From NCBI GenBank assembly GCA_934090795.1, contig CAKOJQ010000001.1, forward strand, positions 121,369-185,368: a DNA stretch of 64,000 bases. Direction: 5' to 3'. Made by a program: the position numbers and the translations under genes. The first letter of the stretch is position 1. Every line of letters starts with the position of its first letter. The notes under the pieces are model-generated. The model saw only the letters and a program-made list of their open reading frames with translations, ran no database searches and was not told the origin of the DNA. Below, piece by piece: positions 27,576 through 37,252 of this stretch. Source of the stretch: an uncultured Bacilli bacterium. Its GTDB lineage: Bacteria > Bacillota_I > Bacilli_A > RF39 > UBA660.

Positions 27576-28115
27576 CTACTTAGAAGCCTTCTTACCTACT
27601 TTACGTATAATAACTTCGCCTTTATAACGAATACCTTTTCCTTTATATGGTTCAGGTTTTCTAATCTTACGAATATTAGCCGCAAATTCAGTTACTTTTT
27701 GCTTATCAATTCCACTTAATTTTAATTCAGTAGTAGATGGTGCTTCAACTGTTATTCCTTCAGGAATATCTACAACTACTGGATGACTGAATCCAGCTGA
27801 AACATTAATTTGTTTTCCAGATACTTGGAATCTATATCCAACACCAACAGTTTCAAGTTCAACTGTATATCCTTTAGATACCCCAATAATCATATTTTCA
27901 ATTAAAGCATTTGTTGTACCATGAATTGATTTTGTAAATAATTCTTCATTAGCTCTTTTACAAGTTAATTTATTATCTTCAATATTAATACTGATTAAAT
28001 TATCAAATTCTTCTGTTAATTCACCTTTAGGTCCTTTAACAGTTACTTTATTACCATCTAATGTAACAGTTACATCAGAAGGAATATGTATTACTCTATT
28101 TCCTATTCTACTCAT
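27576..28115 (-). CDS. rplF: 50S ribosomal protein L6
   Basis: 179 residues. SRIGNRVIHIP start and PEPYKGKGIRYKGE end are typical of uL6. Two tandem L6 domains. Confidence 0.97.
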   Translation of the reverse strand: MSRIGNRVIHIPSDVTVTLDGNKVTVKGPKGELTEEFDNLISINIEDNKLTCKRANEELFTKSIHGTTNALIENMIIGVSKGYTVELETVGVGYRFQVSGKQINVSAGFSHPVVVDIPEGITVEAPSTTELKLSGIDKQKVTEFAANIRKIRKPEPYKGKGIRYKGEVIIRKVGKKASK

Positions 28116-28130
28116 AATATCAGTTTTTCC

Positions 28131-28523
28131 TTACCAAATATAGGCAAGTACTTCTCCTCCTAGACCAGCATTTCTTGCTTCTTTGTCAGTCATAATTCCC
28201 TTACTTGTAGAAATAATTGCAATACCAAGTCCGTTAAGTACTCTTGGAAGTTCATCATGTTTAGCATAAACTCTAAGACCAGGTTTACTAATTCTCTTTA
28301 AACCAGTAATAACTCTTTCTTTCTTATTTTCACCATATTTAAGTGATAAATCTAACATTTTAGTTTCTTCATTACTACTATAATCATTAATATAGCCTTC
28401 TTCTTTTAAGATTCTAGCTATTTCTCTAGTCATCTTAGTATTTAAAACTGCAACATTAGCATATTTCATTTGACCTGCATTACGAATTCTTGTAAGCATA
28501 TCAGCTATTGTATCGTTTACCAT
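28131..28523 (-). CDS. rpsH: 30S ribosomal protein S8
   Basis: 130 residues. DTIADMLTRIRNAGQ and ISTSKGIMTDKEARNAGLGG identify uS8, a central 16S-binding protein. Confidence 0.97.
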   Translation of the reverse strand: MVNDTIADMLTRIRNAGQMKYANVAVLNTKMTREIARILKEEGYINDYSSNEETKMLDLSLKYGENKKERVITGLKRISKPGLRVYAKHDELPRVLNGLGIAIISTSKGIMTDKEARNAGLGGEVLAYIW

Positions 28524-28537
28524 AATTTACTTCCTTT

Positions 28538-28723
28538 CTACCAACTTGATTTCTTTACGCCTGGGATTTTACCTTCATTTGCTAATTCTCTAAAGCAAAT
28601 ACGACATAATCCAAATTTACGTAAAACTCCATGAGGTCTTCCACATCTTTCGCAACGAGTATATGCTCTAACCTTAAATTTAGGAGTTCTTGAATTTTTA
28701 ACTTTTAAACTAGTTTTTGCCAT
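28538..28723 (-). CDS. rpsZ: 30S ribosomal protein S14, zinc (type Z) form
   Basis: 61 residues with CERCGRPHG and CRICFRELA, the zinc-binding short S14. Confidence 0.97.
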   Translation of the reverse strand: MAKTSLKVKNSRTPKFKVRAYTRCERCGRPHGVLRKFGLCRICFRELANEGKIPGVKKSSW

Positions 28724-28733
28724 CTCTCATTAC

Positions 28734-29273
28734 CTACTTTCTAAATGGAAGTCCAAAGCCTTTTAATAATTCTAAAGCTTCTTCATTAGTTTTTGCTGTT
28801 GTAACAAAAACTATATCCATACCTCTTAATTTAACTACATTATCATAATCGATTTCTGGGAAAATTAATTGATCTTTAATTCCTAAAGTATAATTTCCTC
28901 TACCATCGAAAGCTTTTGGTGATATACCTCTAAAATCTCTTACACGAGGTAAAGAAATTTTAATTAATTTTTCTAAGAACACATACATATTTTCCCCACG
29001 TAATGTTACTTTAGTTCCAATACTTTGTCCTTCTCTTAATTTAAATCCTGCAATTGATTTTTTAGCTTTTGTAATAACTGCATGTTGTCCAGTTATAGCT
29101 TCTAAATCAGCTCTAGCAGCATCGATTAATTTATCATCGTGAGATCCATCTCCAACACCAATATTAACTACAATTTTCTCTAATTTAGGAATTTCCATAA
29201 CTGAAGAATAATTAAATTTTTCTTTAAGTGCTGGTTTGATATCTTTATTATATAATTCTTTTAATGAATTCAT
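28734..29273 (-). CDS. rplE: 50S ribosomal protein L5
   Basis: 179 residues. KIVVNIGVGDG, ISLPRVRDFRGISPKAFDG and GMDIVFVTTAKT are uL5 motifs; binds 5S rRNA and S13. One-base overlap with rplX. Confidence 0.97.
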   Translation of the reverse strand: MNSLKELYNKDIKPALKEKFNYSSVMEIPKLEKIVVNIGVGDGSHDDKLIDAARADLEAITGQHAVITKAKKSIAGFKLREGQSIGTKVTLRGENMYVFLEKLIKISLPRVRDFRGISPKAFDGRGNYTLGIKDQLIFPEIDYDNVVKLRGMDIVFVTTAKTNEEALELLKGFGLPFRK

Positions 29274-29575
29274 TATTTATCACCTGTGCCCTTCTTTTTA
29301 GTAGCTTTCTTTTCAGTTTTTACTTCTTTAACTTCTTTTACTTTTTTGTCTTCTTTAGCTGTTAATACTTTTACATTAGATACATGAATAGGATTTTCAA
29401 CTTCTAATATTCCACCAGTTTCATTCATTCTTGATGGTTTCATATGTTTTTTAACAATATTTACGCCTTCAACAACTACACGGTCTTTTTTTCTTAAAGT
29501 ATATAATACTTTTCCTTCCTTACCTTTATCTTTTCCAGTAAGTACTTTAACATTATCTCCAACTTTAACTTTCAT
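29273..29575 (-). CDS. rplX: 50S ribosomal protein L24
   Basis: 100 residues. KOW motif VKVLTGKDKGKEGKVL; MNETGGILEVENPIHVSNV. A Lys/Glu-rich tail of about 25 residues is added at the C-terminus. Confidence 0.96.
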   Translation of the reverse strand: MKVKVGDNVKVLTGKDKGKEGKVLYTLRKKDRVVVEGVNIVKKHMKPSRMNETGGILEVENPIHVSNVKVLTAKEDKKVKEVKEVKTEKKATKKKGTGDK

Positions 29576-29583
29576 ATATCCTC

Positions 29584-29952
29584 CTATAATACCTCAGGAG
29601 CAAGTGAAACGATCTTATTAAATTCTTTATCACGTAATTCACGAGCAACTGGTCCTAATACACGAGTTCCGATAGGTGATTTATCATCTTTAATTAATAC
29701 ACATGCATTGTCATTAAATTTGATATAACTACCATCATCTCTTCTAACTCCTTGTTTAGTTCTAACAATAACAGCTTTAACAACTTTTCCTTCTTTAACA
29801 TTACTGTTAGGAATTGCTTTTTTAACAGTTCCAACAACAACATCACCAATATTTCCATAAACACGTTTGCTTCCACCTAGTACTCTAATAACCATAACTT
29901 CACGAGCACCAGAGTTGTCAGCAACCTTTAATCTACTTTGTTGCATTAACAT
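29584..29952 (-). CDS. rplN: 50S ribosomal protein L14
   Basis: 122 residues. RLKVADNSGAREVMVIRVLG and FNDNACVLI are uL14 motifs. SD AGGAGG eight bases before ATG 29952. Confidence 0.97.
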   Translation of the reverse strand: MLMQQSRLKVADNSGAREVMVIRVLGGSKRVYGNIGDVVVGTVKKAIPNSNVKEGKVVKAVIVRTKQGVRRDDGSYIKFNDNACVLIKDDKSPIGTRVLGPVARELRDKEFNKIVSLAPEVL

Positions 29953-29964
29953 ATTAAAAACCTC

Positions 29965-30222
29965 CTATAGAACAACAGCTTCTTGAATAACTTCTACTAG
30001 TTCATATCTCTTAGTTTTAGATAAAGGTCTAGTTTGAGCAATTCTTACTGTGTCTCCTACTTTAGCTTTATTAGCTTCATCATGAGCAGCATATTTCTTT
30101 GAATATTTTACTCTCTTTTTATATAATGGGTCTTTACGATAAGTTTCAACTAATACTGTAATAGTTTTATCATTAACATTACTTACAACTTTTCCTATTA
30201 ATTCAGCTCTTTTATTTTCCAT
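29965..30222 (-). CDS. rpsQ: 30S ribosomal protein S17
   Basis: 85 residues. LIGKVVSNVNDKTITVLVE and TRPLSKTKRYELVEV fit uS17. Confidence 0.97.
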   Translation of the reverse strand: MENKRAELIGKVVSNVNDKTITVLVETYRKDPLYKKRVKYSKKYAAHDEANKAKVGDTVRIAQTRPLSKTKRYELVEVIQEAVVL

Positions 30223-30419
30223 TAGTTTTCACTCCCATCCATTTCAGTTAATATAGTTTTCATTCTAGCTACATCTTTTCTTAATTCATGAATTCTATGA
30301 GGTTTATCTAATGTTCCTGTAGCTTTTTTCATTCTTAAATCAAATAATTCTTCTTTTGTCTTAACGATTTGTTTTTCGATTTCTTCTTTAGACATTTTAC
30401 GAATATCACTAGTTTTCAT
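30222..30419 (-). CDS. rpmC: 50S ribosomal protein L29
   Basis: 65 residues, helical hairpin; KEELFDLRMKKATGTLDKPH is the uL29 core. Overlaps rplP by 11 nt and rpsQ by 1. Confidence 0.96.
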   Translation of the reverse strand: MKTSDIRKMSKEEIEKQIVKTKEELFDLRMKKATGTLDKPHRIHELRKDVARMKTILTEMDGSEN

Positions 30420-30837
30420 TATTATTAACCCCTTCCTTCATAACAAATTTAGTTTTAACAGAAATCTTATGTGATGCAAGTCTTAAAGCTTCTCTTGCAG
30501 TAGCTTCATCTACACCAGCAATTTCAAACATAATTTTTCCTTCTTTTACAACTGCAACCCATTCTTTTACATCACCTTTACCAGTACCTTGACGAGTTTC
30601 TAAAGGTTTTTGAGTACGAGCTAGTTGTGGGAAAATATTAATCCAAACTTTTCCGCCACGTTTCATATAACGAGTCATCGCAATACGAGCAGCTTCGATT
30701 TGTTTAGCATTAACATATCCACCCTCTTTGGCCATTAGACCATATTCACCATTAGTTAATGTAAGGTTTCCTTTAGAATGTCCTTCATAACTAACTCTGT
30801 GAGGTTTACGATATTTAACTCTCTTAGGCATTAACAT
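30409..30837 (-). CDS. rplP: 50S ribosomal protein L16
   Basis: 142 residues from ATG 30837, set by SD GGAGG inside the end of rpsC. MPKRVKYRKPHRVSYEGHSK and RPLETRQGTGKG-like sequence fit uL16. Confidence 0.96.
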   Translation of the reverse strand: MLMPKRVKYRKPHRVSYEGHSKGNLTLTNGEYGLMAKEGGYVNAKQIEAARIAMTRYMKRGGKVWINIFPQLARTQKPLETRQGTGKGDVKEWVAVVKEGKIMFEIAGVDEATAREALRLASHKISVKTKFVMKEGVNNNEN

Positions 30838-31489
30838 TGTTATCGCCTCCATTTTTCTTCTTACTTGGAAGAATTTCTCCCTTATAAATCCATACTTTTA
30901 CTCCGATTTTACCATAAGTTGTAGGAGCAGTAGCTGTTGCATAATCAATGTCAGCTCTAATAGTATGTAGTGGAACAGTACCTTCAGTATAACCTTCAGT
31001 ACGAGCCATTTCAGCACCACCAAGTCTACCAGAAACAGCAGTTTTAACTCCAACAGCTCCAGCTTTCATAACATTTTTGATAGCTTGTTTTTGAACTGTT
31101 CTGAAGTTTGCTCTATTTTCAATTTGTTTAGCAATTGTATCAGCAACGATTTGAGCACTAAGATTAGGATTCTTTTCTTCAACTATAGTTACATAGAAAT
31201 CTTCACCAATAGCTTTTTTGATTTCTTTTCTTAGTTTTTCAATATCTTCTCCGCCTCTACCAATTATAACTCCTGGTTTAGCAGTACGAATTTTAATTTC
31301 ATTTCTCTTTGGTTTTCTTTCAATGATAATTTCTGCAACAGCAGCATCTTTTAAGTAACCTGCTAAGAAATCTCTTAATTTTAAATCATTATTTAATTTT
31401 GTGGCATAATCTTTTTTAGCATACCATTTAGATTGCCAATCTTTATTAACACCTAGTCTTAATCCATTAGGATTTACTTTTTGTCCCAT
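30824..31489 (-). CDS. rpsC: 30S ribosomal protein S3
   Basis: 221 residues. MGQKVNPNGLRLGVNKDWQS, the KH loop VIIGRGGEDIEKL and GRLGGAEMARTE identify uS3, at the mRNA entry channel. Confidence 0.97.
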   Translation of the reverse strand: MGQKVNPNGLRLGVNKDWQSKWYAKKDYATKLNNDLKLRDFLAGYLKDAAVAEIIIERKPKRNEIKIRTAKPGVIIGRGGEDIEKLRKEIKKAIGEDFYVTIVEEKNPNLSAQIVADTIAKQIENRANFRTVQKQAIKNVMKAGAVGVKTAVSGRLGGAEMARTEGYTEGTVPLHTIRADIDYATATAPTTYGKIGVKVWIYKGEILPSKKKNGGDNNVNA

Positions 31490-31492
31490 TAA

Positions 31493-31834
31493 TTATGCCT
31501 CCTTTCCGTCACTAACTTTAACAGTTATATGACTTGTTCTTTTATCTCTTCTGTCAACTTTAGTTCTTGAACCAAATTTAATTCTCTTTAAAACAGGTCC
31601 CGGATTAATAAAGCATTCAGATACAAATAATTCATCTTCTTTTAAGTTTAAATTGTTAACAGCGTTAGCTGTAGCAGAATTTAAAACTTTTAAGATTAAT
31701 CTACTTGATTTAGTATTAGTATTATTTAAAATAGCTCTAGCATCTTTAACAGATTTTCCTCTTATTAAATCAAGAGTCATTCTTGCTTTACGAGGTGCTA
31801 CGATAGCCATTTTATGCATTGCATAAGCTTCCAT
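31493..31834 (-). CDS. rplV: 50S ribosomal protein L22
   Basis: 113 residues. APRKARMTLDLIRGK and FINPGPVLKRI fit uL22, which lines the exit tunnel. Confidence 0.97.
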   Translation of the reverse strand: MEAYAMHKMAIVAPRKARMTLDLIRGKSVKDARAILNNTNTKSSRLILKVLNSATANAVNNLNLKEDELFVSECFINPGPVLKRIKFGSRTKVDRRDKRTSHITVKVSDGKEA

Positions 31835-31843
31835 CTAATCCTC

Positions 31844-32107
31844 CTACTTATTTCCAGCATGGCCAGTAAATTTACGAGTTAATGCAAATTCACCTAATTT
31901 ATGACCAACCATTTCTTCAGTTATATAAACTGGTATAAATTCTCTTCCATTATGAACAGCAATTGTATGTCCAATGAAATCTGGGAAGATAGTTGAACGA
32001 CGAGACCAAGTTTTAACAACTTCTTTTTTATTTGCTTCATTTAATTTTTTAATTTTATTCATAAGACTCTTATCAATGAAAGGTCCTTTTTTTAAACTTC
32101 TTGCCAT
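31844..32107 (-). CDS. rpsS: 30S ribosomal protein S19
   Basis: 87 residues. MARSLKKGPFIDKSLMNKI and RRSTIFPDFIGHTIAVHNG are uS19. Confidence 0.97.
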   Translation of the reverse strand: MARSLKKGPFIDKSLMNKIKKLNEANKKEVVKTWSRRSTIFPDFIGHTIAVHNGREFIPVYITEEMVGHKLGEFALTRKFTGHAGNK

Positions 32108-32117
32108 CTATATCCTC

Positions 32118-32948
32118 CTATTTAGTCTTTCTACTAACAATTAACTTGCTAGATGCTTTCTTATTTTTACGAGTTTTATATCCAAGAGCAGGTTTACCCC
32201 AAGGAGTAACAGGCCCTTTTCTACCGATAGGTGTTCTACCTTCACCACCACCATGTGGATGGTCGTTAGGGTTCATAACAGATCCACGGTTATGAGGTCT
32301 AATTCCCATATGACGTGATCTACCAGCCTTACCAATGTTAACTAATTCGTAATCTTCATTACCAACTACACCAACAGTTGCAAGACAACTACCTAAAACT
32401 TTTCTAGTTTCACCAGATTGTAATCTAATTAAAACATATTTTCCTTCTCTACCAAGAATTTGAGCAGATGCACCAGCACTTCTTGCAAGTTCAGCACCTT
32501 TACCAGGTTTTAATTCAACATTGTGAATTACTGTACCAACAGGAATTGCTTCAAGTGGTAATGTATTACCAACTTTAATATCAGCTGTTTTACTTGATAT
32601 AACGATACTACCAACTTCTAATCCTTTAGGAGCAATAATATATCTCTTTTCACCATCTTTATAAGTTAATAGAGCAATATTTGCTGTTCTGTTTGGATCA
32701 TATTCAATTGTAGTAACTCTAGCAGGAATATCAAATTTATCTCTTTTAAAATCAATTAAACGATATTTTCTCTTAGCGCCGCCGCCTTTATCTGAAACGG
32801 TTGTTTTACCTTGATTATTTCTACCTCCTGTTTGATTTAATTTTCTAAGTAAACTTTTTTCAGGAGTATCAACAGTAATCTCAGTATTTGTTAATGTACT
32901 CATATCTCTTAAACCATTAGTTGTTGGTTTATATTTTCTAATTCCCAT
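32118..32948 (-). CDS. rplB: 50S ribosomal protein L2
   Basis: 276 residues. GRNNQGKTTVSDKGGGAKR, RSAGASAQILGREGKYV and MNPNDHPHGGGEGR (with the His near the peptidyl transferase centre) are uL2. Confidence 0.98.
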   Translation of the reverse strand: MGIRKYKPTTNGLRDMSTLTNTEITVDTPEKSLLRKLNQTGGRNNQGKTTVSDKGGGAKRKYRLIDFKRDKFDIPARVTTIEYDPNRTANIALLTYKDGEKRYIIAPKGLEVGSIVISSKTADIKVGNTLPLEAIPVGTVIHNVELKPGKGAELARSAGASAQILGREGKYVLIRLQSGETRKVLGSCLATVGVVGNEDYELVNIGKAGRSRHMGIRPHNRGSVMNPNDHPHGGGEGRTPIGRKGPVTPWGKPALGYKTRKNKKASSKLIVSRKTK

Positions 32949-32956
32949 AAAAACAC

Positions 32957-33226
32957 CTACATTTCTATAGAACTACCGTCAGCAAGTTTTACGATAGCTT
33001 TCTTATAAGTTTTTCTAAATCCAGAGTATTTTCCAACTCTTTTTTTCTTAGGTTTAGTATTTAATGTATTAACACTAACAACTTTAACTTTAAATGTGCT
33101 TTCAATAGCATCTTTAATTTGTAATTTATTAGCATCTTTAGCTACTTTAAATACATAAACATTTTGTGCCTTTAAGGCAGTTGTTTTTTCAGTAATAACT
33201 GGTGAATAAATAATATCAGATTTCAT
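32957..33226 (-). CDS. rplW: 50S ribosomal protein L23
   Basis: 89 residues. IIYSPVITEKTTALK and GKYSGFRKTYKKAIV fit uL23, docking site at the tunnel exit for trigger factor and SRP. Confidence 0.96.
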   Translation of the reverse strand: MKSDIIYSPVITEKTTALKAQNVYVFKVAKDANKLQIKDAIESTFKVKVVSVNTLNTKPKKKRVGKYSGFRKTYKKAIVKLADGSSIEM

Positions 33227-33849
33227 TATTTAAGCACCTCCTCTATTTGTTTTACTGCTTCTTCATCTAAAACAATAGTATCAGCATGTAACATATCATA
33301 AACATTAAGTTCACTTGTTAATAACACACCAACATTATTTAAATTTCTTGATGCTAAATATAAGTTTTCAGCATCATTTGAAGTAATAAATAATGTTTTA
33401 CCATTTAATCCTAAATTAGAAAGCATATTTTTTAAGTCTTTAGTTTTAAGAGATTCAACAGTTAAAGAATCAATAACTTTAATATTATTTTCTTTAGCTT
33501 TCATTGATAATACACTTCTTAAAGCTAAAACTCTTTCTTTCTTATTCATTTTGAAAGTGTAATCTCTTGGAGTAACTCCAAATGCTACACCACCATGTCT
33601 ATAATGTGGAGCACGTGTAGAACCTTGACGAGCATTACCAGTTCCTTTTTGTTTGTATGGTTTTCTACCACCACCAGAAACTTCTGCTCTAGTTTTAGTT
33701 TTATGTGTTCCTTGTCTTAATGAAGCAAGTTGTAAGTCTAAAGCTTTTTTAACAACAACTTCATTACTTTCTATATTATATATAGCATCGTTTAATTTAA
33801 TATCTTTTACTTTTTCACCGTTAAGGTTAATAATATCTACTTTTGCCAT
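33226..33849 (-). CDS. rplD: 50S ribosomal protein L4
   Basis: 207 residues. GGGRKPYKQKGTGNARQGS and HGGVAFGVTPRDY fit uL4. In several bacteria L4 also represses its own S10 operon through the leader. Confidence 0.97.
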   Translation of the reverse strand: MAKVDIINLNGEKVKDIKLNDAIYNIESNEVVVKKALDLQLASLRQGTHKTKTRAEVSGGGRKPYKQKGTGNARQGSTRAPHYRHGGVAFGVTPRDYTFKMNKKERVLALRSVLSMKAKENNIKVIDSLTVESLKTKDLKNMLSNLGLNGKTLFITSNDAENLYLASRNLNNVGVLLTSELNVYDMLHADTIVLDEEAVKQIEEVLK

Positions 33850-33858
33850 CTATAACAC

Positions 33859-34584
33859 CTACTTTACTTCCTCAGTTGTAACAGTTTCTTCTGCAGTTGG
33901 AGCTTCAACAGCAACATTTTCTTCAGTTTCATAAGAAACTAAATCAAAAGTGCCTTTCTTTCCGCCTTTAACAGCTTCTTTAATTACAACTAATGATTTT
34001 TTAGCACCTGGTACATTACCACTTACTAAAATATAATTGTCTTCTAAATTAACATCTACAATGCTTAAGTTTTGAACAGTAACTGTATCAACACCCATAT
34101 GTCCTGATAGCATTTTACCCTTTAAAACTCTCATTGGTCTCATTGTACCCATTGAACCAGGTCTTCTGTGATATCTTGAACCGTGAGTTTTAGGTCCTTC
34201 TGATTGATTGTTTCTAACAATAACACCAGTAAAACCATGTCCCTTACTTGTTCCAGTAACATCAACTTTTTGTCCTACTTCAAATATGTCTGCTTTAATT
34301 TCGCTTCCAACTTGATATTCGCTAGCATTAGATACTCTAATCTCTTTTAAGAAGCGCTTAGGTGCAGAACCAGCCTTTTTAGCATGTCCTATTTCTGCTT
34401 TAGTAGCATTTTTTTCTTTTTTATCAGAAATACCTAATTGAATAGCTTCATAACCATCAGTAGCAGTTGTTTTAACTTGCATTACTTTATTAGGTTCAGT
34501 GCTAATTACAGTAACAGGAATAATTTTTCCATCTTTCGTAAATACTTCGGTCATACCGACTTTACGTCCTAAGATTCCTTTCAT
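33859..34584 (-). CDS. rplC: 50S ribosomal protein L3
   Basis: 241 residues from ATG 34584 (SD GGAGG). MKGILGRKVGMTEVF, KGHGFTGVIVR and RPGSMGTMRPMRVLKG are uL3. A short acidic, Val/Thr-rich tail extends the C-terminus. Confidence 0.96.
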   Translation of the reverse strand: MKGILGRKVGMTEVFTKDGKIIPVTVISTEPNKVMQVKTTATDGYEAIQLGISDKKEKNATKAEIGHAKKAGSAPKRFLKEIRVSNASEYQVGSEIKADIFEVGQKVDVTGTSKGHGFTGVIVRNNQSEGPKTHGSRYHRRPGSMGTMRPMRVLKGKMLSGHMGVDTVTVQNLSIVDVNLEDNYILVSGNVPGAKKSLVVIKEAVKGGKKGTFDLVSYETEENVAVEAPTAEETVTTEEVK

Positions 34585-34603
34585 CTTTCTTTCCTCCATC
34601 TAA

Positions 34604-34909
34604 TTATTTTGTTTTAATTTCAACATCAACGCCACTTGGAATATCTAAGTGAGTTAAAGCATCCATTGTTTCCTTACTAGGATCCTTAATATCAATAAGT
34701 CTCTTGTGAGTACGCATTTCAAATTGTTCACGAGCATCTTTGTATTTATGTACAGCTCTTAAAACAGTAATCTTTTGAATTTCTGTTGGAAGAGGTACAG
34801 GTCCAGAGATAACTCCTCCTGTTCTTTTAACAGTTTCTACAATCTTAGCGCAAGCAGTATCAAGAAGTCTATGATCATAAGCTTTTAGTTTGATTCTTAC
34901 CTTTGACAT
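34604..34909 (-). CDS. rpsJ: 30S ribosomal protein S10
   Basis: 101 residues. KVRIKLKAYDHRLLDTA and SGPVPLPTEI are uS10; also the NusE antitermination factor. First gene of the operon. Confidence 0.97.
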   Translation of the reverse strand: MSKVRIKLKAYDHRLLDTACAKIVETVKRTGGVISGPVPLPTEIQKITVLRAVHKYKDAREQFEMRTHKRLIDIKDPSKETMDALTHLDIPSGVDVEIKTK

Positions 34910-35040
34910 TTTATGTCCTCCCTTCGTCTATATCTTGTATAAACATGATTCCGTAACGAATACCCTGATATTTTAAGAAAATATCTTACAACATCTCCTA
35001 GCGTATCAGCAACCTCGCACATCTAAACCAGTCAAACTAG
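34910..35040 (-). promoter_or_regulatory. Structured 5' leader of the S10 operon
   Basis: About 130 nt between the predicted start of transcription and the rpsJ SD (GGGAGG). A perfect 8-bp stem with 3-nt loop lies at 34967-34985. CTGATA at 35004-35009 can instead pair with TATCAG at 34964-34971, so two folds exclude each other. No U-tract terminator is seen. Other leaders in this window are very short, so the length is notable and fits an L4-type autoregulatory leader; that is inference. Confidence 0.5.
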
Positions 35041-35045
35041 AAGTT

Positions 35046-35074
35046 ATTATACCCTATAATCACTATTATTTCAA
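35046..35074 (-). promoter_or_regulatory. S10 operon promoter
   Basis: TTGAAA (35069-35074), 17 bp, TATAAT (35046-35051) on the minus strand: near-consensus sigma-A type, expected start near 35039. Confidence 0.85.
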
Positions 35075-35146
35075 GCCATTTATCGCTATTTTTTTACAAA
35101 AATTTAAAAAATTGAAAATTATAAAAATTACATTAAAGTTCAAACT

Positions 35147-35169
35147 AAAAAAGGATATTCATCCTCCTT
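35147..35169 (-). terminator. Terminator of the 694-residue gene
   Basis: Nine-position stem with two G-U pairs (35148-35156 with 35161-35169), tetraloop, T6 tail on the minus strand; the stop codon lies in the stem. Confidence 0.8.
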
Positions 35170-37252
35170 AGTTCCTTTTATCATAAATTAATTTTTTATT
35201 ATCAACAATTTCTCTATTAGCAATATCATACCCACTTTGTTCAATTATAATTCTTCTAATTTTTTCATAGATTTTATTAAAATCAACACTTCCATATAAC
35301 TTTTTTTTATTAGAATCATATTCTCTTGAATATCGATTATATTCAGCTTCTAACGAAGATTTTTTTTTACCAAACTCTAATTCAATATCTTTTCCATTAA
35401 CAACTATTGGGTTATCAAGGTTATCATCTAAAAAATAAAGAGACGTAAATAACATTTTTTGTTTAAAAACATAAATATTATAAGGCTTATCAAATAAAGC
35501 AGCATGATCTTGAGTTGTAAACCTTCCTGTACGATACTTTCGTTGCACTTCTAAGCTATAGCTACTCGGCGTATGATAATCAGTTTTATTAATATCAATT
35601 TCTTCAGAAAAATCTTCTAAAAATTTTATAAATTTTTTCTTATCATTTACAATTTTAGAATTTTTAAAATCTCTAAATTTTATATATCCGATATGATTGT
35701 CATAACATCTATTTAATATTTCTACACTACTTGGAATAGTAGCGTTATAACCAATCATTAATTCTTCTAAACCATCAGGAAAATATAAATTAGAAAAATC
35801 ATAACCAAAATAATCCATTGCACCTCTTATTGATTTTAAACTATTTGGAAATGTATATTTTTTTCTAGAATTAACCTCCTTTTCAATTCTTTTTATATAT
35901 TCATGAGGTAATAAATTAAGGTTTATTCTTTTGACACCATATGGAATTAATAAGTTATTTTCAAGTCTATTCGCTTCATATATGGAATATAACGTGTGTT
36001 TATCTTTATCAGTAGCAAATAATTCATATAATGTAGAAAGATGAACTTTATTTTTAAACTCAACAAAATCAATATATTTATTATATTTGTTCCATTCATT
36101 ATCAGTTTTTACATCAATAATATTTTTATTAAAATAATCTTTTATTCCATTTTCATACTCCAAAGAAACAAGAAATGCCAATTTATATTTATTCTTAAGA
36201 ATTTCCTCATAATCAAATATCCCATCTTTTGTTTTTAAATATTCTCTAGCCTCTTCTAACTGAACTAAAAAATCCATCATTACAACATTTTTTTCTATCA
36301 TATCATCAAAATAATAACTAGTATCTAAATTATTTATTTTATCTGCAATGATTTCCTCATAAAATGGAAAACCATAATCCTCATCATTTATAGGTGATTT
36401 ATTACTATCATTATTAATATCTGTAACTAATAAATTAAATTTATATAAATAAAATTCTTTAACAAAATCATTATTGAATATATCTTTACCATACTCATAA
36501 AATAATAATATTTTACTTTCATCATTAAGATCATATGATTCTTTTAATCTTAATGCTTCATCTTTATGAGTATATGCATACATTTCACATTCCTTCTCTA
36601 ATAATGCTACATTTAATTTTATATCATCATATAACTTATTTTTATCAACTATTCCCTTAGTTAAAAATAATAATCTTGTTAATCTTTCATTTAATAAAGA
36701 ATCATCTACTTCACTTAAATCTCTTGTTGTCAATACATCAAAATAGTTTTTTATTTCAATATTTATACTTGCTTCTCTATATAAAAACATTTCTAAAATA
36801 ACACTTAAAGAATTTATTTCTTCTTCTAAAGCCATCTTATTATGTCTTGGAATTCTTTTTTCTTTCTTTATTTCTTTAAGAGCAATTAATCTTAAAATAA
36901 TTTCATTTTTTAATACAATCATTTCATCATAATACATTTTTAATTTTGCTATTTGAACTAATAATTCTTCAGGTGCATATTCACAAAAATTATTGTTATC
37001 CATTACCAAACCAAGTAATAAATCTATATACATATTCATTTGTTCTTTTAAACTTTTAGAATTTAAATATGGTGTTGTTACTACAGCTCTGTTTTTTAAC
37101 ATTTCTAAATAATGTTTTTTATAATTTTCTAATAATATAATATCTTTTTCATCTTTAAAATATTCTCTTCCGGGAATAACTAAATTATCACCAAATCTTA
37201 TAACACCTATATTATGTTTTTCTTTCTTAAATAATCGAAGTAAAAAATTCAT
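35168..37252 (-). CDS. Large cytoplasmic protein of unknown function
   Basis: 694 residues, no signal peptide or membrane helix. Mostly charged helices to about residue 430 (for example KLKMYYDEMIVLKNEII). Around 450-545 come repeats resembling BspA-type leucine-rich units: TFPNSLKSIRGAMDYFG, LYFPDGLEELMIGYN and IPSSVEILNRCY. The last 130 residues are basic and helical. SD GGAGG, ATG 37252. It sits alone, with its own terminator. I do not recognise the family; a scaffold or adaptor role would be a guess. Confidence 0.7.
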   Translation of the reverse strand: MNFLLRLFKKEKHNIGVIRFGDNLVIPGREYFKDEKDIILLENYKKHYLEMLKNRAVVTTPYLNSKSLKEQMNMYIDLLLGLVMDNNNFCEYAPEELLVQIAKLKMYYDEMIVLKNEIILRLIALKEIKKEKRIPRHNKMALEEEINSLSVILEMFLYREASINIEIKNYFDVLTTRDLSEVDDSLLNERLTRLLFLTKGIVDKNKLYDDIKLNVALLEKECEMYAYTHKDEALRLKESYDLNDESKILLFYEYGKDIFNNDFVKEFYLYKFNLLVTDINNDSNKSPINDEDYGFPFYEEIIADKINNLDTSYYFDDMIEKNVVMMDFLVQLEEAREYLKTKDGIFDYEEILKNKYKLAFLVSLEYENGIKDYFNKNIIDVKTDNEWNKYNKYIDFVEFKNKVHLSTLYELFATDKDKHTLYSIYEANRLENNLLIPYGVKRINLNLLPHEYIKRIEKEVNSRKKYTFPNSLKSIRGAMDYFGYDFSNLYFPDGLEELMIGYNATIPSSVEILNRCYDNHIGYIKFRDFKNSKIVNDKKKFIKFLEDFSEEIDINKTDYHTPSSYSLEVQRKYRTGRFTTQDHAALFDKPYNIYVFKQKMLFTSLYFLDDNLDNPIVVNGKDIELEFGKKKSSLEAEYNRYSREYDSNKKKLYGSVDFNKIYEKIRRIIIEQSGYDIANREIVDNKKLIYDKRN

